A stretch of DNA of 20,554 nucleotides from RGIG8597 sp045133795 (GTDB lineage: Bacteria; Spirochaetota; GWE2-31-10): NCBI GenBank assembly GCA_045133795.1, contig JBGUUT010000069.1, positions 1 to 20,554 on the forward strand. Reading direction: 5' to 3'. Of this stretch, positions 1-7,241 are shown piece by piece. The position numbers were made by a program, and so were the translations under genes. Positions within the stretch are counted from its first letter, which is position 1. Each line of letters begins with the position of its first letter. The notes below the pieces were generated by a model. It worked only from the letters and a program-made list of their open reading frames with translations, had not been told where the DNA came from and made no database searches.

Positions 1-978
1 AGAATTTTCGTTGTCATACCAAGATACAACCTGTACCTGAGTATTGCCATCTTCCATAGGAGCTACCATTGTCTGTGTAGCATCGAAGATAGAACCGAAT
101 GTGCTTCCGATGATATCAGAAGATACGATTTCGTCTGTGTTGTATCCGAAGGATTCTGTAGCAGCAGCCTTCATAGCGTCGTTGATCTGTTCTTTTGTAA
201 CAGCACCCTTAACAACTGCAACTAAGATAGTTGTAGAACCTGTAGGGGTAGGAACACGCTGTGCAGAACCGATTAATTTTCCGTTTAATTCAGGAATTAC
301 AAGACCGATAGCTTTAGCAGCACCAGTAGAGTTAGGTACGATATTAGCAGCACCTGCTCTTGCTCTTCTCAAGTCACCTTTTCTGTGTGGACCGTCAAGA
401 ATCATTTGGTCACCAGTATAAGCGTGAATTGTACTCATGATACCAGACTGAATTGCAGCATAGTCATTCAAAGCTTTAGCCATAGGAGCAAGACAGTTAG
501 TAGTACAAGAAGCAGCAGAAATAATATTATCTCCGTCTTTCAAAGTACCTTCATTTACACCAAATACAATTGTAGGTAAATCGTTTCCTGCAGGAGCAGA
601 AATAACTACTTTTTTAGCACCTGCATCGATGTGAGCCTGAGCTTTATCTTTTTTTACATAGAAACCAGTACATTCAAGAACTACGTCTACGTTTAAATCT
701 TTCCAAGGAAGATTTTTTGCATCAGCTTCTTTGTAAATTGTAATTTCTTTTCCATCTACAGTGATAGAACTTTCACCAGCTTCTACAGTGTGAAGGTTTT
801 CACCGATTCTTCCACAGTATCCACCCTGTGCTGTATCATATTTTAAAAGTTGAGCTAACATTTTAGGATCTGTTAAGTCGTTGATTGCAACAACATCATA
901 TCCTGCAGCACCAAACATTTGTCTGAAAGCCAGACGACCAATTCTACCAAAACCATTAATAGCAACTCTTACTGCCAT
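1..978 (-). CDS. gap: Glyceraldehyde-3-phosphate dehydrogenase, type I (3' end beyond window)
   Basis: Cytoplasmic glycolytic enzyme that oxidises glyceraldehyde-3-phosphate with NAD and phosphate to 1,3-bisphosphoglycerate. The N-terminus reads MAVRVAINGFGRIGR, the NAD-binding glycine signature. The active-site motif SCTTNC places the nucleophile at Cys158, and HAYTGDQ and NSTGAAKAIG follow as expected. The last visible residues are WYDNENS, so about 15-20 C-terminal residues lie left of the window; 326 residues are present. The ATG at 978 has AAGGAG 6 nt upstream and a near-consensus promoter beyond that. Codon use favours AGA, GGT and GCT as in the enolase gene, suggesting high expression. 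It is transcribed divergently from the SpoIIE-like phosphatase. No other identity is plausible. Confidence 0.97.
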   Translation of the reverse strand, partial: MAVRVAINGFGRIGRLAFRQMFGAAGYDVVAINDLTDPKMLAQLLKYDTAQGGYCGRIGENLHTVEAGESSITVDGKEITIYKEADAKNLPWKDLNVDVVLECTGFYVKKDKAQAHIDAGAKKVVISAPAGNDLPTIVFGVNEGTLKDGDNIISAASCTTNCLAPMAKALNDYAAIQSGIMSTIHAYTGDQMILDGPHRKGDLRRARAGAANIVPNSTGAAKAIGLVIPELNGKLIGSAQRVPTPTGSTTILVAVVKGAVTKEQINDAMKAAATESFGYNTDEIVSSDIIGSTFGSIFDATQTMVAPMEDGNTQVQVVSWYDNENS

Positions 979-1037
979 TTTTTACTCCTTATGAATAAAA
1001 ATTTGTTCTTTAAATAAAAAAATTTATGAATGGCAAA

Positions 1038-1066
1038 ACTATAATCGATATGATATTTGTTGTCAA
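1038..1066 (-). promoter_or_regulatory. Sigma-70-type promoter for gap
   Basis: On the minus strand TTGACA (1066-1061) is followed by a 17-bp spacer and TATAGT (1043-1038). It lies about 60 nt upstream of the gap ATG. The hexamers and spacing match the enolase promoter almost exactly. Confidence 0.85.
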
Positions 1067-1085
1067 TCATTTTCTAAATTATAAT
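1057..1085 (+). promoter_or_regulatory. Candidate promoter for the SpoIIE-type phosphatase gene
   Basis: TTGTTG (1057-1062), a 17-bp spacer and a perfect TATAAT (1080-1085) point rightward. The -35 box overlaps the -35 box of the divergent gap promoter, so the two polymerase sites would compete. The -10 is strong and the -35 weak. Confidence 0.5.
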
Positions 1086-1153
1086 AAATACAAATACGTT
1101 TTTTATGTTCCTTTTTGGTATAAAAAACGACAGTCAAGGAAAAATAATTAAAT

Positions 1154-3043
1154 ATGAAAAACAGTTTAGGTGCAAAATCAACACGTTTTATTTTAAATCT
1201 CGTAGTTCCTATAGTAATTTTAACATCACTTATTATAGGCGGACTTTCAATTTGGTCAGAATACAGTTCTCTGAGTCAAGAATTCTGCAAGCGTTACAAA
1301 CTATCAATTATGGGTTATCGTAATCTTCTGAATTCAGCCTCATTTCAAAATGCCACCGAAGTAATTCGAAATATAACACATAATGAAGATGTTGTATTCG
1401 CTGCAATCATACTACACAATAAAAATACCTCCTCCGACAACGACCTTATTTTTCGCATGGGAACGGCAGAAGGCGGCTTTAATCACCTTACCACATACGA
1501 TTTAACCAAACTCTCCGAACGTCCGGAAAAACTGCTGAAAAAAAGTTTAAAAAATGAACTTTTCCCTAAAGACTTACTAAATGAAATGAAATACAACAGC
1601 AAAAGAAAAATACCGAATTATTTGACTGACGAAGAATTTGAAATTCAAATTCCGGAACTCATTTCTTCCAAAATGCAATCTTTTTTCGAAAACAACAATG
1701 TAATAGACGAACAGAATTTCTCTGATTTACAAAGCCTACTGAAAAAAAGTTTTCACAAAACCAAAAAAGGCTACAGTTTAAAACTGTACAACGAGAATGA
1801 AAAAAGACAATTGTACGATTTTTTATATTCCATAGATTTTATGAAGAACCGAATAAGTATATTTCCGACTTTAAAAAAAACAAAAATAGAAAAATCTTAT
1901 TTATTCTACTGTCCGTTATATTCTGATTCCGACAAAGAATATCGTGCAGACATAATAATTTGCTTTTCCTTTTTATATGTTATAAAACAACTTCAAAACA
2001 AAATCGTCCTTTTTATTTTCATAACCTTAATATCAACAATACTTGCAATTATCATAAGCATTTTCTTAGCTTTCGCATTTTCTTCAACTTTAGTAAAACC
2101 TTTACGTGAAATGTGCAGTTTAGTAAAAGAAATATGTAAAACAGAAGACTTTGAATCATTAAAAGGCACACAATACGAAAAATTAAATATTTCCAGCGGA
2201 GACGAAATCGAAGATTTAGCAAAAGACATTAATTTAATGACCGGTAATCTCATCGAAAAATCTACTTCTGATAAACAACTGCTTTTAGGTAAAGAAATAC
2301 AAGAAAAGTTTATTCCGCTTGTTCCCGTGAAAGATAAGAACATTGAGATTTTCGGCTTCTATGAAGGTGCAAAAGGTGTCAGCGGAGATTATTTTGATTA
2401 CAAAAAAATCAATGACGAATACTACACTTTTATCATGTGCGACGTTGCAGGCAAAGGCGTTCCGGCTGCATTGATAATGGTAGAAATTTTCACACTGTTT
2501 CATTCTTTGTGCAACAAAAAAAACAATACAGCTTATATGGTACAGCAAATCAATGACATATTAGCCGAAAAAGGTTTTACGGGACGATTCGCATCTATAA
2601 TCGTACTTTCATTAAATATTATCACCGGTGAAATGCGATTTACAAGTGCCGGATACTCAGAACTTCTTATATACAAACACAAAACCGCAAGATGTCGTAA
2701 ATTCAAATTACCTAAAGTCGGCCCTGCAGCAGGCGTATTTCATTCATCCTTATTACCGGAACCTTATCGTGAGATAAAAAGCTATCTAGACTATGAAGAC
2801 ATTATATTATTATTCAGCGACGGAATCGAAGAATCACGCAACGGAAAATTTTCAATCGACAACAACAATTGTAAACACTTTGAAGAATTTGGGCAGGAAA
2901 GATTAATTAATGCAGTAAATTCTTCCATGAAAAAAACTCCGGACGGCATAATCCGCAATATTATAAAAAGCGAACACCTATTCAGAAAAAGTGCAGAACA
3001 ATACGATGATTTAACTCTTTTGGCAATCATGCGAAAAAGATAG
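1154..3043 (+). CDS. Membrane-anchored SpoIIE/RsbU-type (PP2C-like) serine phosphatase with HAMP
   Basis: Sensor phosphatase predicted to dephosphorylate a serine-phosphorylated partner, in this family usually an anti-sigma factor antagonist. Residues about 11-33 form a first membrane helix, about 34-280 an extracytoplasmic region with no family I recognise, and about 283-308 a second helix. A HAMP linker follows (about 310-375), then the SpoIIE domain (about 385-629). The metal-binding acidic residues are in place: SGDYFD (Asp412), CDVAGKG (Asp430), SDGIEE (Asp556) and YDDLTLL (Asp618/619), so it should be active. The ATG at 1154 has AAGGA 13 nt upstream, a loose spacing. No antagonist or switch-kinase gene lies next to it, so its target is unknown from this window. 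It ends at a bidirectional terminator. Confidence 0.9.
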   Translation: MKNSLGAKSTRFILNLVVPIVILTSLIIGGLSIWSEYSSLSQEFCKRYKLSIMGYRNLLNSASFQNATEVIRNITHNEDVVFAAIILHNKNTSSDNDLIFRMGTAEGGFNHLTTYDLTKLSERPEKLLKKSLKNELFPKDLLNEMKYNSKRKIPNYLTDEEFEIQIPELISSKMQSFFENNNVIDEQNFSDLQSLLKKSFHKTKKGYSLKLYNENEKRQLYDFLYSIDFMKNRISIFPTLKKTKIEKSYLFYCPLYSDSDKEYRADIIICFSFLYVIKQLQNKIVLFIFITLISTILAIIISIFLAFAFSSTLVKPLREMCSLVKEICKTEDFESLKGTQYEKLNISSGDEIEDLAKDINLMTGNLIEKSTSDKQLLLGKEIQEKFIPLVPVKDKNIEIFGFYEGAKGVSGDYFDYKKINDEYYTFIMCDVAGKGVPAALIMVEIFTLFHSLCNKKNNTAYMVQQINDILAEKGFTGRFASIIVLSLNIITGEMRFTSAGYSELLIYKHKTARCRKFKLPKVGPAAGVFHSSLLPEPYREIKSYLDYEDIILLFSDGIEESRNGKFSIDNNNCKHFEEFGQERLINAVNSSMKKTPDGIIRNIIKSEHLFRKSAEQYDDLTLLAIMRKR

Positions 3044-3065
3044 TCTGATACAACATACGATAATA

Positions 3066-3107
3066 AAAAAGCCTTCAATTACCCAAAAGAATAATTGAAG
3101 GCTTTTT
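3066..3107. terminator. Bidirectional rho-independent terminator
   Basis: A perfect 16-bp stem (3066-3081 with 3092-3107, core AGCCTTCAATTA) encloses a 10-nt loop. A-run and T-run flanks make it work on both strands. It lies between the convergent phosphatase and diguanylate cyclase genes and serves both. Confidence 0.93.
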
Positions 3108-3125
3108 ACTTATTTGTACAATAAT

Positions 3126-4226
3126 TTATTTTTCTGCAAACTGCTCCGGCTCTATTCTGACACAAGAACCGTCTTCTTCTATTACATGGATACAATTTCG
3201 TCCACCTTCTTTCGAAGCATAAAGAGCCGTATCCGCTTGATTTATCAAATCATCCATTGTTACGCCAGTTTTATAACGTGATAAACCTATACTCAAAGTA
3301 ATTTCATGCTCTTTAGGAATTTCCACATTTTCAATTCCTAAAATTTCACGAATTACCTCTTTGATTCTTAATTGTTCGGTAACGGCATTTTTTACACGCA
3401 AACAAGCTTGAATACTTTCATCATAAGTAATTTCCGGAAACAAAATAATAAACTCATCACCGCCGTAACGTGCAACAAAATCCGTTCGTTTTACAGACGA
3501 AGTAAGTAATCGCCCTATCCCTTTAATTACCTCATCACCGATTTGATGACCGAATGTATCATTATAATATTTAAAATGATCCGCATCTATCATCATTACA
3601 GAAAGGTACTTTCCGGTATCTCGATTTTCTTTCCTATTATAATTCTCAATCTGTGATGTTAAAATTTCTCTGAATTTTCTGATATTTAATAAGTTCGTCA
3701 ACACGTCACGTGTTGCAAGCTGTTCTAAGACTTCGTTTTGTTTTTGCAATTCTTGTGTTTTTTCTTCAACCAAGCGTTCCAGGTTTTCCGTAATTTTAAA
3801 AAGCTCCTGCTCAAAAAATTTACGTTTTGTAATATCACGCAAAATTAACAAGAAATACTCTTCGCCGCCGTCAGTCAATTTTCTTGCCTGAAAGTTTACC
3901 ATCATAATTTTCAGAAACGTATCTTTACTTATAAGAACCAAATCCTGAAAACCCATACTTTCTTTTATATCTGCAATATTTCCTTGTTCCAAACTTACAT
4001 CGGCCGTATTCTCACGTTCTGACAACATAATAATACGATCTAAGATTTCAACAAACTTTTCAGCTTCAAACATTATATCACTAATGTTCATTTTTAAAAA
4101 TTCTTCTTGTGAATAGAACAAATTTTGCTCTGCCGCCAAATTGGCAAATTGAATTTTTCCGCTCTTATCAATGACAAAAACCATATCATAGGTAAGGTTT
4201 ATTAAATCTATTTTTTCAGAAATCAA
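3126..4226 (-). CDS. PAS-GGDEF diguanylate cyclase
   Basis: Predicted cytoplasmic enzyme making cyclic di-GMP from two GTP. It has no signal peptide or membrane helix. A PAS sensor domain occupies about residues 5-75 (MVFVIDKSGKIQFAN) and a second PAS-like/PAC stretch about 80-140 ends in LILRDITKRK. A coiled coil (about 145-185) leads to the GGDEF domain (about 185-350). The signature is intact at 255-259 (RYGGDEF) with DADHFKYYND upstream, so catalysis is expected. The product-inhibition RxxD site is changed to KRTD (residues 246-249). I chose the TTG at 4226-4224 because GGGAGG sits exactly 8 nt before it. An in-frame TTG at 4253 has no such site and would put the Shine-Dalgarno inside the gene. 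Confidence 0.9.
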   Translation of the reverse strand: MISEKIDLINLTYDMVFVIDKSGKIQFANLAAEQNLFYSQEEFLKMNISDIMFEAEKFVEILDRIIMLSERENTADVSLEQGNIADIKESMGFQDLVLISKDTFLKIMMVNFQARKLTDGGEEYFLLILRDITKRKFFEQELFKITENLERLVEEKTQELQKQNEVLEQLATRDVLTNLLNIRKFREILTSQIENYNRKENRDTGKYLSVMMIDADHFKYYNDTFGHQIGDEVIKGIGRLLTSSVKRTDFVARYGGDEFIILFPEITYDESIQACLRVKNAVTEQLRIKEVIREILGIENVEIPKEHEITLSIGLSRYKTGVTMDDLINQADTALYASKEGGRNCIHVIEEDGSCVRIEPEQFAEK

Positions 4227-4234
4227 AAAAACAT

Positions 4235-4242
4235 CCTCCCTT
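4235..4242 (-). promoter_or_regulatory. Ribosome binding site that decides a TTG start
   Basis: AAGGGAGG on the minus strand, 8 nt before the TTG codon at 4226. There is no in-frame ATG nearby. The ATG directly after the motif (GGATG) is out of frame and meets a stop after two codons. Confidence 0.75.
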
Positions 4243-4317
4243 CGGAACTTCAAAACACTTATTCTTTTGATGTCGGTTAATTTTATAAAAAATAAAAATT
4301 AGATTATTAGAATTTGC

Positions 4318-4403
4318 AATATAAATCAATCAAAAAAAGCTATAATTAATAATTATATCCATCTTTATTTCTTATTTTATAGCTTTTATAATTGATTTAT
4401 ATT
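4318..4403. repeat. Long imperfect inverted repeat in a divergent intergenic region
   Basis: AATATAAATCAAT (4318-4330) pairs perfectly with 4391-4403, and AGCTATAA plus adjoining A residues (4335-4345) pair with 4377-4387. This gives about 24 bp of stem, a small internal loop and a 31-nt AT-rich loop. Eight T residues follow at 4405-4412, so on the plus strand it looks like a weak terminator or leader hairpin ahead of the lipid-kinase-like gene. On the minus strand it lies upstream of the GGDEF gene. Function unknown. Confidence 0.6.
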
Positions 4404-4497
4404 ATTTTTTTTGTAAAACTAGGCAAGATTTTCAATTCTATTCAATTTTTACTAAGAATTGTAGAAACAAAAAAATTGAGGAGTATTTTTTTTAACA

Positions 4498-5118
4498 ATG
4501 ATTTTTCGAAAAACTCTTTTCCCTCGAATTTTTTTTAACATATCATATATGCTGAAAAAAGAAGTCTTTAGAAAAACAATCCATATAATGTCTTCTTTTG
4601 TTCCGTTTTTTTATTATATAAATCCTCAAGCAGTATTAATCGGACTATTATTAATGAGCATTTTTTACCTTGCTTCCGAAGTTCTGCGTCAAAACAACAT
4701 TCATATTCCGTTAATATCAAAAGTCACCGTATTGGCTTCCAGAACTCGTGATAACGGAAAAATTGTTCTCGGACCTATCACTTTATGTGCCGGGATTTTC
4801 ATGGCGTTTACTCTTTTTGAATACAGAACAGCCACTATCGCCGTTTTCGCATTATCATTCGGAGACGGAGTTGCAAGTTTAATCGGTAAAGCTATCCAAG
4901 GACCAAAAATCCCGTTCACTTTCGGAAAAACATTCAGCGGCTCAATCGGTTGTTTTTCCATTTTGGCGTTAGTTTACTGCACATGCGGATTAAGTCTGCC
5001 CCAAGCATTAACACTTGCATTATGTGCCTCGATAATCGAAATTTTCCCTACAGGAGACTATGACAATCTTTTAATTCCTATCGGCGTAGGTGCAATTGCC
5101 CAATTTTTTACCACGTAA
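4498..5118 (+). CDS. CTP-dependent lipid/polyprenol kinase-like membrane protein (dolichol/phytol kinase family)
   Basis: Small hydrophobic protein of 206 residues with about five or six membrane segments. It shows the motifs of the SEC59/VTE5/Dgk1 family of CTP-using lipid kinases: KEVFRKTIHI near the N-terminus (residues 20-30), SFGDGVASLIGK mid-protein, GKTFSGSIG, and a C-terminal EIFPTGDYDNLLIP motif. The family phosphorylates isoprenoid alcohols or diacylglycerol at the membrane. Which substrate is used here cannot be told. GAGGAG (4478-4483) lies 14 nt before the ATG at 4498, which is long. An ATG at 4549 (before LKKEVF) is an alternative start without a clear ribosome site. It is followed by the enolase promoter, so it is probably its own transcription unit. 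Confidence 0.75.
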   Translation: MIFRKTLFPRIFFNISYMLKKEVFRKTIHIMSSFVPFFYYINPQAVLIGLLLMSIFYLASEVLRQNNIHIPLISKVTVLASRTRDNGKIVLGPITLCAGIFMAFTLFEYRTATIAVFALSFGDGVASLIGKAIQGPKIPFTFGKTFSGSIGCFSILALVYCTCGLSLPQALTLALCASIIEIFPTGDYDNLLIPIGVGAIAQFFTT

Positions 5119-5193
5119 CTTTCGCTTTATGTATCAAAGAGTATTTTTTATACCGCTTTATGTTTTTTATTGTAAATCAAATCACAATATATC

Positions 5194-5222
5194 TTGACAA
5201 AAGAGGTCTTAAAAAATATAGT
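5194..5222 (+). promoter_or_regulatory. Consensus sigma-70-type promoter for enolase
   Basis: TTGACA (5194-5199), a 17-bp spacer and TATAGT (5217-5222), about 80 nt upstream of the eno ATG. Same -35, -10 and spacing as the gap promoter. Confidence 0.88.
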
Positions 5223-5304
5223 CTTTCCTTAATATTTCAAAAGAAAAGTCACATTTTTCTATAATGAACTTTTCTATTACAAAAAATTAAAGGAGTTTTA
5301 AATT

Positions 5305-6603
5305 ATGGATATCATTGACATCAAAGCAAGAGAAATCCTTGATAGTAGAGGGAACCCAACAGTAGAAGTAGACGTTACTTTGGAAGACGGTTCTTTCGGT
5401 AGAGCTGCAGTTCCATCTGGTGCTTCAACAGGAGAATGGGAAGCTGTAGAATTAAGAGACGGAGATAAATCAAGATACTTAGGAAAAGGTGTAGCACAAG
5501 CTGTTGCTCATGTAAATGATGATATTGCTCCGGAACTTGAAGGTTACGATGCTTTAGATCAAGCTACTATCGATAAAAGAATGATTGAACTTGACGGAAC
5601 AGAAAACAAAGGTAAATTCGGTGCTAATGCAATTTTAGGTGTGAGTCTTGCAACTGCAAAAGCTGCTGCAAATTCAGTTGGTCTTCCACTTTATACATAC
5701 TTAGGCGGACCTCTTGCAAACACTCTTCCTGTACCTATGGCAAACATCTTAAACGGTGGAAAACACGCAGATAACAAAGTTGACTTCCAAGAATTTATGG
5801 TAATGCCAGTTGGTGCTCCTTCTTTCAAAGAAGCTTTAAGATATACAGCTGAAGTATTCCATTCTTTGAAATCAATCTTAAAAGCTAAAGGTTTGGCTAC
5901 ATCAGTTGGTGACGAAGGTGGTTTCGCTCCAAACGTAGAAAACGAAGAAGCTGTAGAATACATCCTTGAAGCTATCAACAAAGCTGGTTTTAAAGCAGGA
6001 ATCGACGGAGATTTCATGTTAGCTCTTGACGTTGCTTCAAGTGAATTGTTCAACGAAGGTGACAGAAAAGGTTATAAATTCTGGAAATCTAACCCGGACA
6101 AACTTTTCTCTGCTGACGACATGATTGAATTCTATACTAACTGGGTAAACAAATATCCTATCATCTCTATCGAAGACGGTCTTGACGAAAACGATTGGGA
6201 AGGTTGGGCTAAATTGAACGCCAGCTTAGGTTCTAAAGTTCAATTAGTTGGTGATGACTTGTTCGTTACTAATCCAAAAAGATTGGCTAAAGGTATCGAA
6301 AACAAATCAGCTAATGCTATCCTTATCAAACTTAACCAAATCGGTACATTAACTGAAACTATCGAAGCTATCAACTTAGCTACAAGATCAAAAATGACAA
6401 GTATCGTTTCTCACAGATCTGGTGAAACAGAAGATACTACAATTGCTGACTTGTGTGTTGCTTTAAATACAGCACAAATCAAAACTGGTTCTGCTTCTAG
6501 AACTGACCGTGTTGCAAAATACAATCAGTTGTTAAGAATCGAAGAAGAATTAGGTTCTAACGCAAAATACTTAGGAAAGAAAAGTTTCTTCAACTTGTTC
6601 TAA
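5305..6603 (+). CDS. eno: Enolase (phosphopyruvate hydratase)
   Basis: Glycolytic enzyme converting 2-phosphoglycerate to phosphoenolpyruvate; in the family also part of RNA-degradation complexes or surface-exposed, which cannot be judged here. Full length at 432 residues. The substrate loop GASTGEWEA, the acid residue in DEGGFAP (Glu204), the magnesium ligands Asp242, Glu290 and Asp317, the catalytic base Lys342 (ILIKLNQIG) and the SHRSGETED signature are all present. AAAGGAG lies about 10 nt before the ATG. Codon choice is strongly biased (AGA, GGT, GCT), unlike its neighbours and like gap, pointing to high expression. It is monocistronic in appearance, with a near-consensus promoter upstream and hairpins downstream. 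Confidence 0.99.
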   Translation: MDIIDIKAREILDSRGNPTVEVDVTLEDGSFGRAAVPSGASTGEWEAVELRDGDKSRYLGKGVAQAVAHVNDDIAPELEGYDALDQATIDKRMIELDGTENKGKFGANAILGVSLATAKAAANSVGLPLYTYLGGPLANTLPVPMANILNGGKHADNKVDFQEFMVMPVGAPSFKEALRYTAEVFHSLKSILKAKGLATSVGDEGGFAPNVENEEAVEYILEAINKAGFKAGIDGDFMLALDVASSELFNEGDRKGYKFWKSNPDKLFSADDMIEFYTNWVNKYPIISIEDGLDENDWEGWAKLNASLGSKVQLVGDDLFVTNPKRLAKGIENKSANAILIKLNQIGTLTETIEAINLATRSKMTSIVSHRSGETEDTTIADLCVALNTAQIKTGSASRTDRVAKYNQLLRIEEELGSNAKYLGKKSFFNLF

Positions 6604-6634
6604 TTTAAAAAAAGAACAATAAAAAAACTTTTTA

Positions 6635-6657
6635 AAATTAAAGATTTTCTTTAATTT
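6635..6657. terminator. Small AT-only-stem hairpin after enolase
   Basis: AAATTAAAG (6635-6643), 5-nt loop ATTTT, CTTTAATTT (6649-6657). It is AT-rich and lacks a T-run, so it is more likely an mRNA 3' structure than a terminator by itself. Confidence 0.35.
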
Positions 6658-6669
6658 CCAAAAAAATAG

Positions 6670-6711
6670 AAAATACACTTGTCAAAAGGAAACTGAGACA
6701 AGTGTATTTTT
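6670..6711 (+). terminator. Rho-independent terminator of enolase
   Basis: A perfect 14-bp stem: AAAATACACTTGTC (6670-6683) with 6697-6710, 13-nt loop, T-run at 6707-6711. It ends only 15 nt before the ATG of the SH3 lipoprotein gene. Confidence 0.8.
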
Positions 6712-6726
6712 ATATAAGGCTCTGAT

Positions 6727-7137
6727 ATGAAAAAATATTTAATAATCTGCTTTTTATTTTCACTTATAATCTCATGTACAAAAGAAGAAAAAGAAGTAAC
6801 CAATATAAACATCCCTCTACCTGCAACAGTTCATCCGCGAAATCTCAATTTGTGGGGAGTATCACGCTATACAAATATAAAACTCAGAGCTAAACCGGAA
6901 GAAAATTCCGAAGTTTTAAAATACATTACACAAGGTTCTATTTTAGAATTAATAAAACAATCCAACTCTACATTTTTATTCGACGGAAAAAATGACTATT
7001 GGTACTACGTTCGATACAATGGACTTTACGGATGGATTTTTGGTTCTTATATTGATATTTACATCACAAAGAATGAAGCAGAAAAAAAATGTGAAGAAAT
7101 CCTTTTCAGCGACGATTTAGAAAATACAACCGAGTAA
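6727..7137 (+). CDS. SH3-domain lipoprotein
   Basis: Predicted envelope lipoprotein of 136 residues. A signal peptide (1-16) ends in a lipobox with the lipidated cysteine at 17 (SLIISC). A short linker leads to a bacterial SH3 domain at about residues 45-115: IKLRAKPEENSEVL, a GSILELI strand and YWYYVRYNGLYGWIFGSYI. Such domains usually bind peptidoglycan peptides or proteins, so a cell-wall-contacting role is plausible. AAGG (6716-6719) lies 7 nt before the ATG. No promoter fits between the enolase terminator and this start, so expression probably depends on read-through from eno or on a promoter hidden in the terminator region. The specific function is unknown. Confidence 0.75.
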   Translation: MKKYLIICFLFSLIISCTKEEKEVTNINIPLPATVHPRNLNLWGVSRYTNIKLRAKPEENSEVLKYITQGSILELIKQSNSTFLFDGKNDYWYYVRYNGLYGWIFGSYIDIYITKNEAEKKCEEILFSDDLENTTE

Positions 7138-7172
7138 TTTTTTTCCTTATTAATTAGGAATAGATTTTTTTC

Positions 7173-7200
7173 TTGTATTTAAAAATATTTCATGTATATT
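7173..7200 (+). promoter_or_regulatory. Weak candidate promoter for topA-xer
   Basis: TTGTAT (7173-7178), 16-bp spacer, TATATT (7195-7200), 42 nt before the topA start. The region is AT-rich, so chance matches are likely. Confidence 0.35.
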
Positions 7201-7241
7201 TCTGAGAGTTTCATTCTTTAATTGGATAATAGAGGAACACT

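Noticed and set aside
44..421. Rightward ORF of 125 codons inside gap
   Set aside because: It is the antisense shadow of the clearly recognised gap gene.
4227..4253. Upstream TTG start for the diguanylate cyclase
   Set aside because: No ribosome site precedes it and the strong GGGAGG would then lie inside the coding region.
5123..5162. Direct repeat CGCTTTATG (5123-5131 and 5154-5162) upstream of eno
   Set aside because: Only 9 bp and two copies, upstream of a complete promoter; could be chance in AT-rich sequence.
7143..7160. Terminator after the SH3 lipoprotein gene
   Set aside because: TTCCT/AGGAA gives only a 5-bp stem around an AT loop; a T-run follows but the stem is too weak to call.
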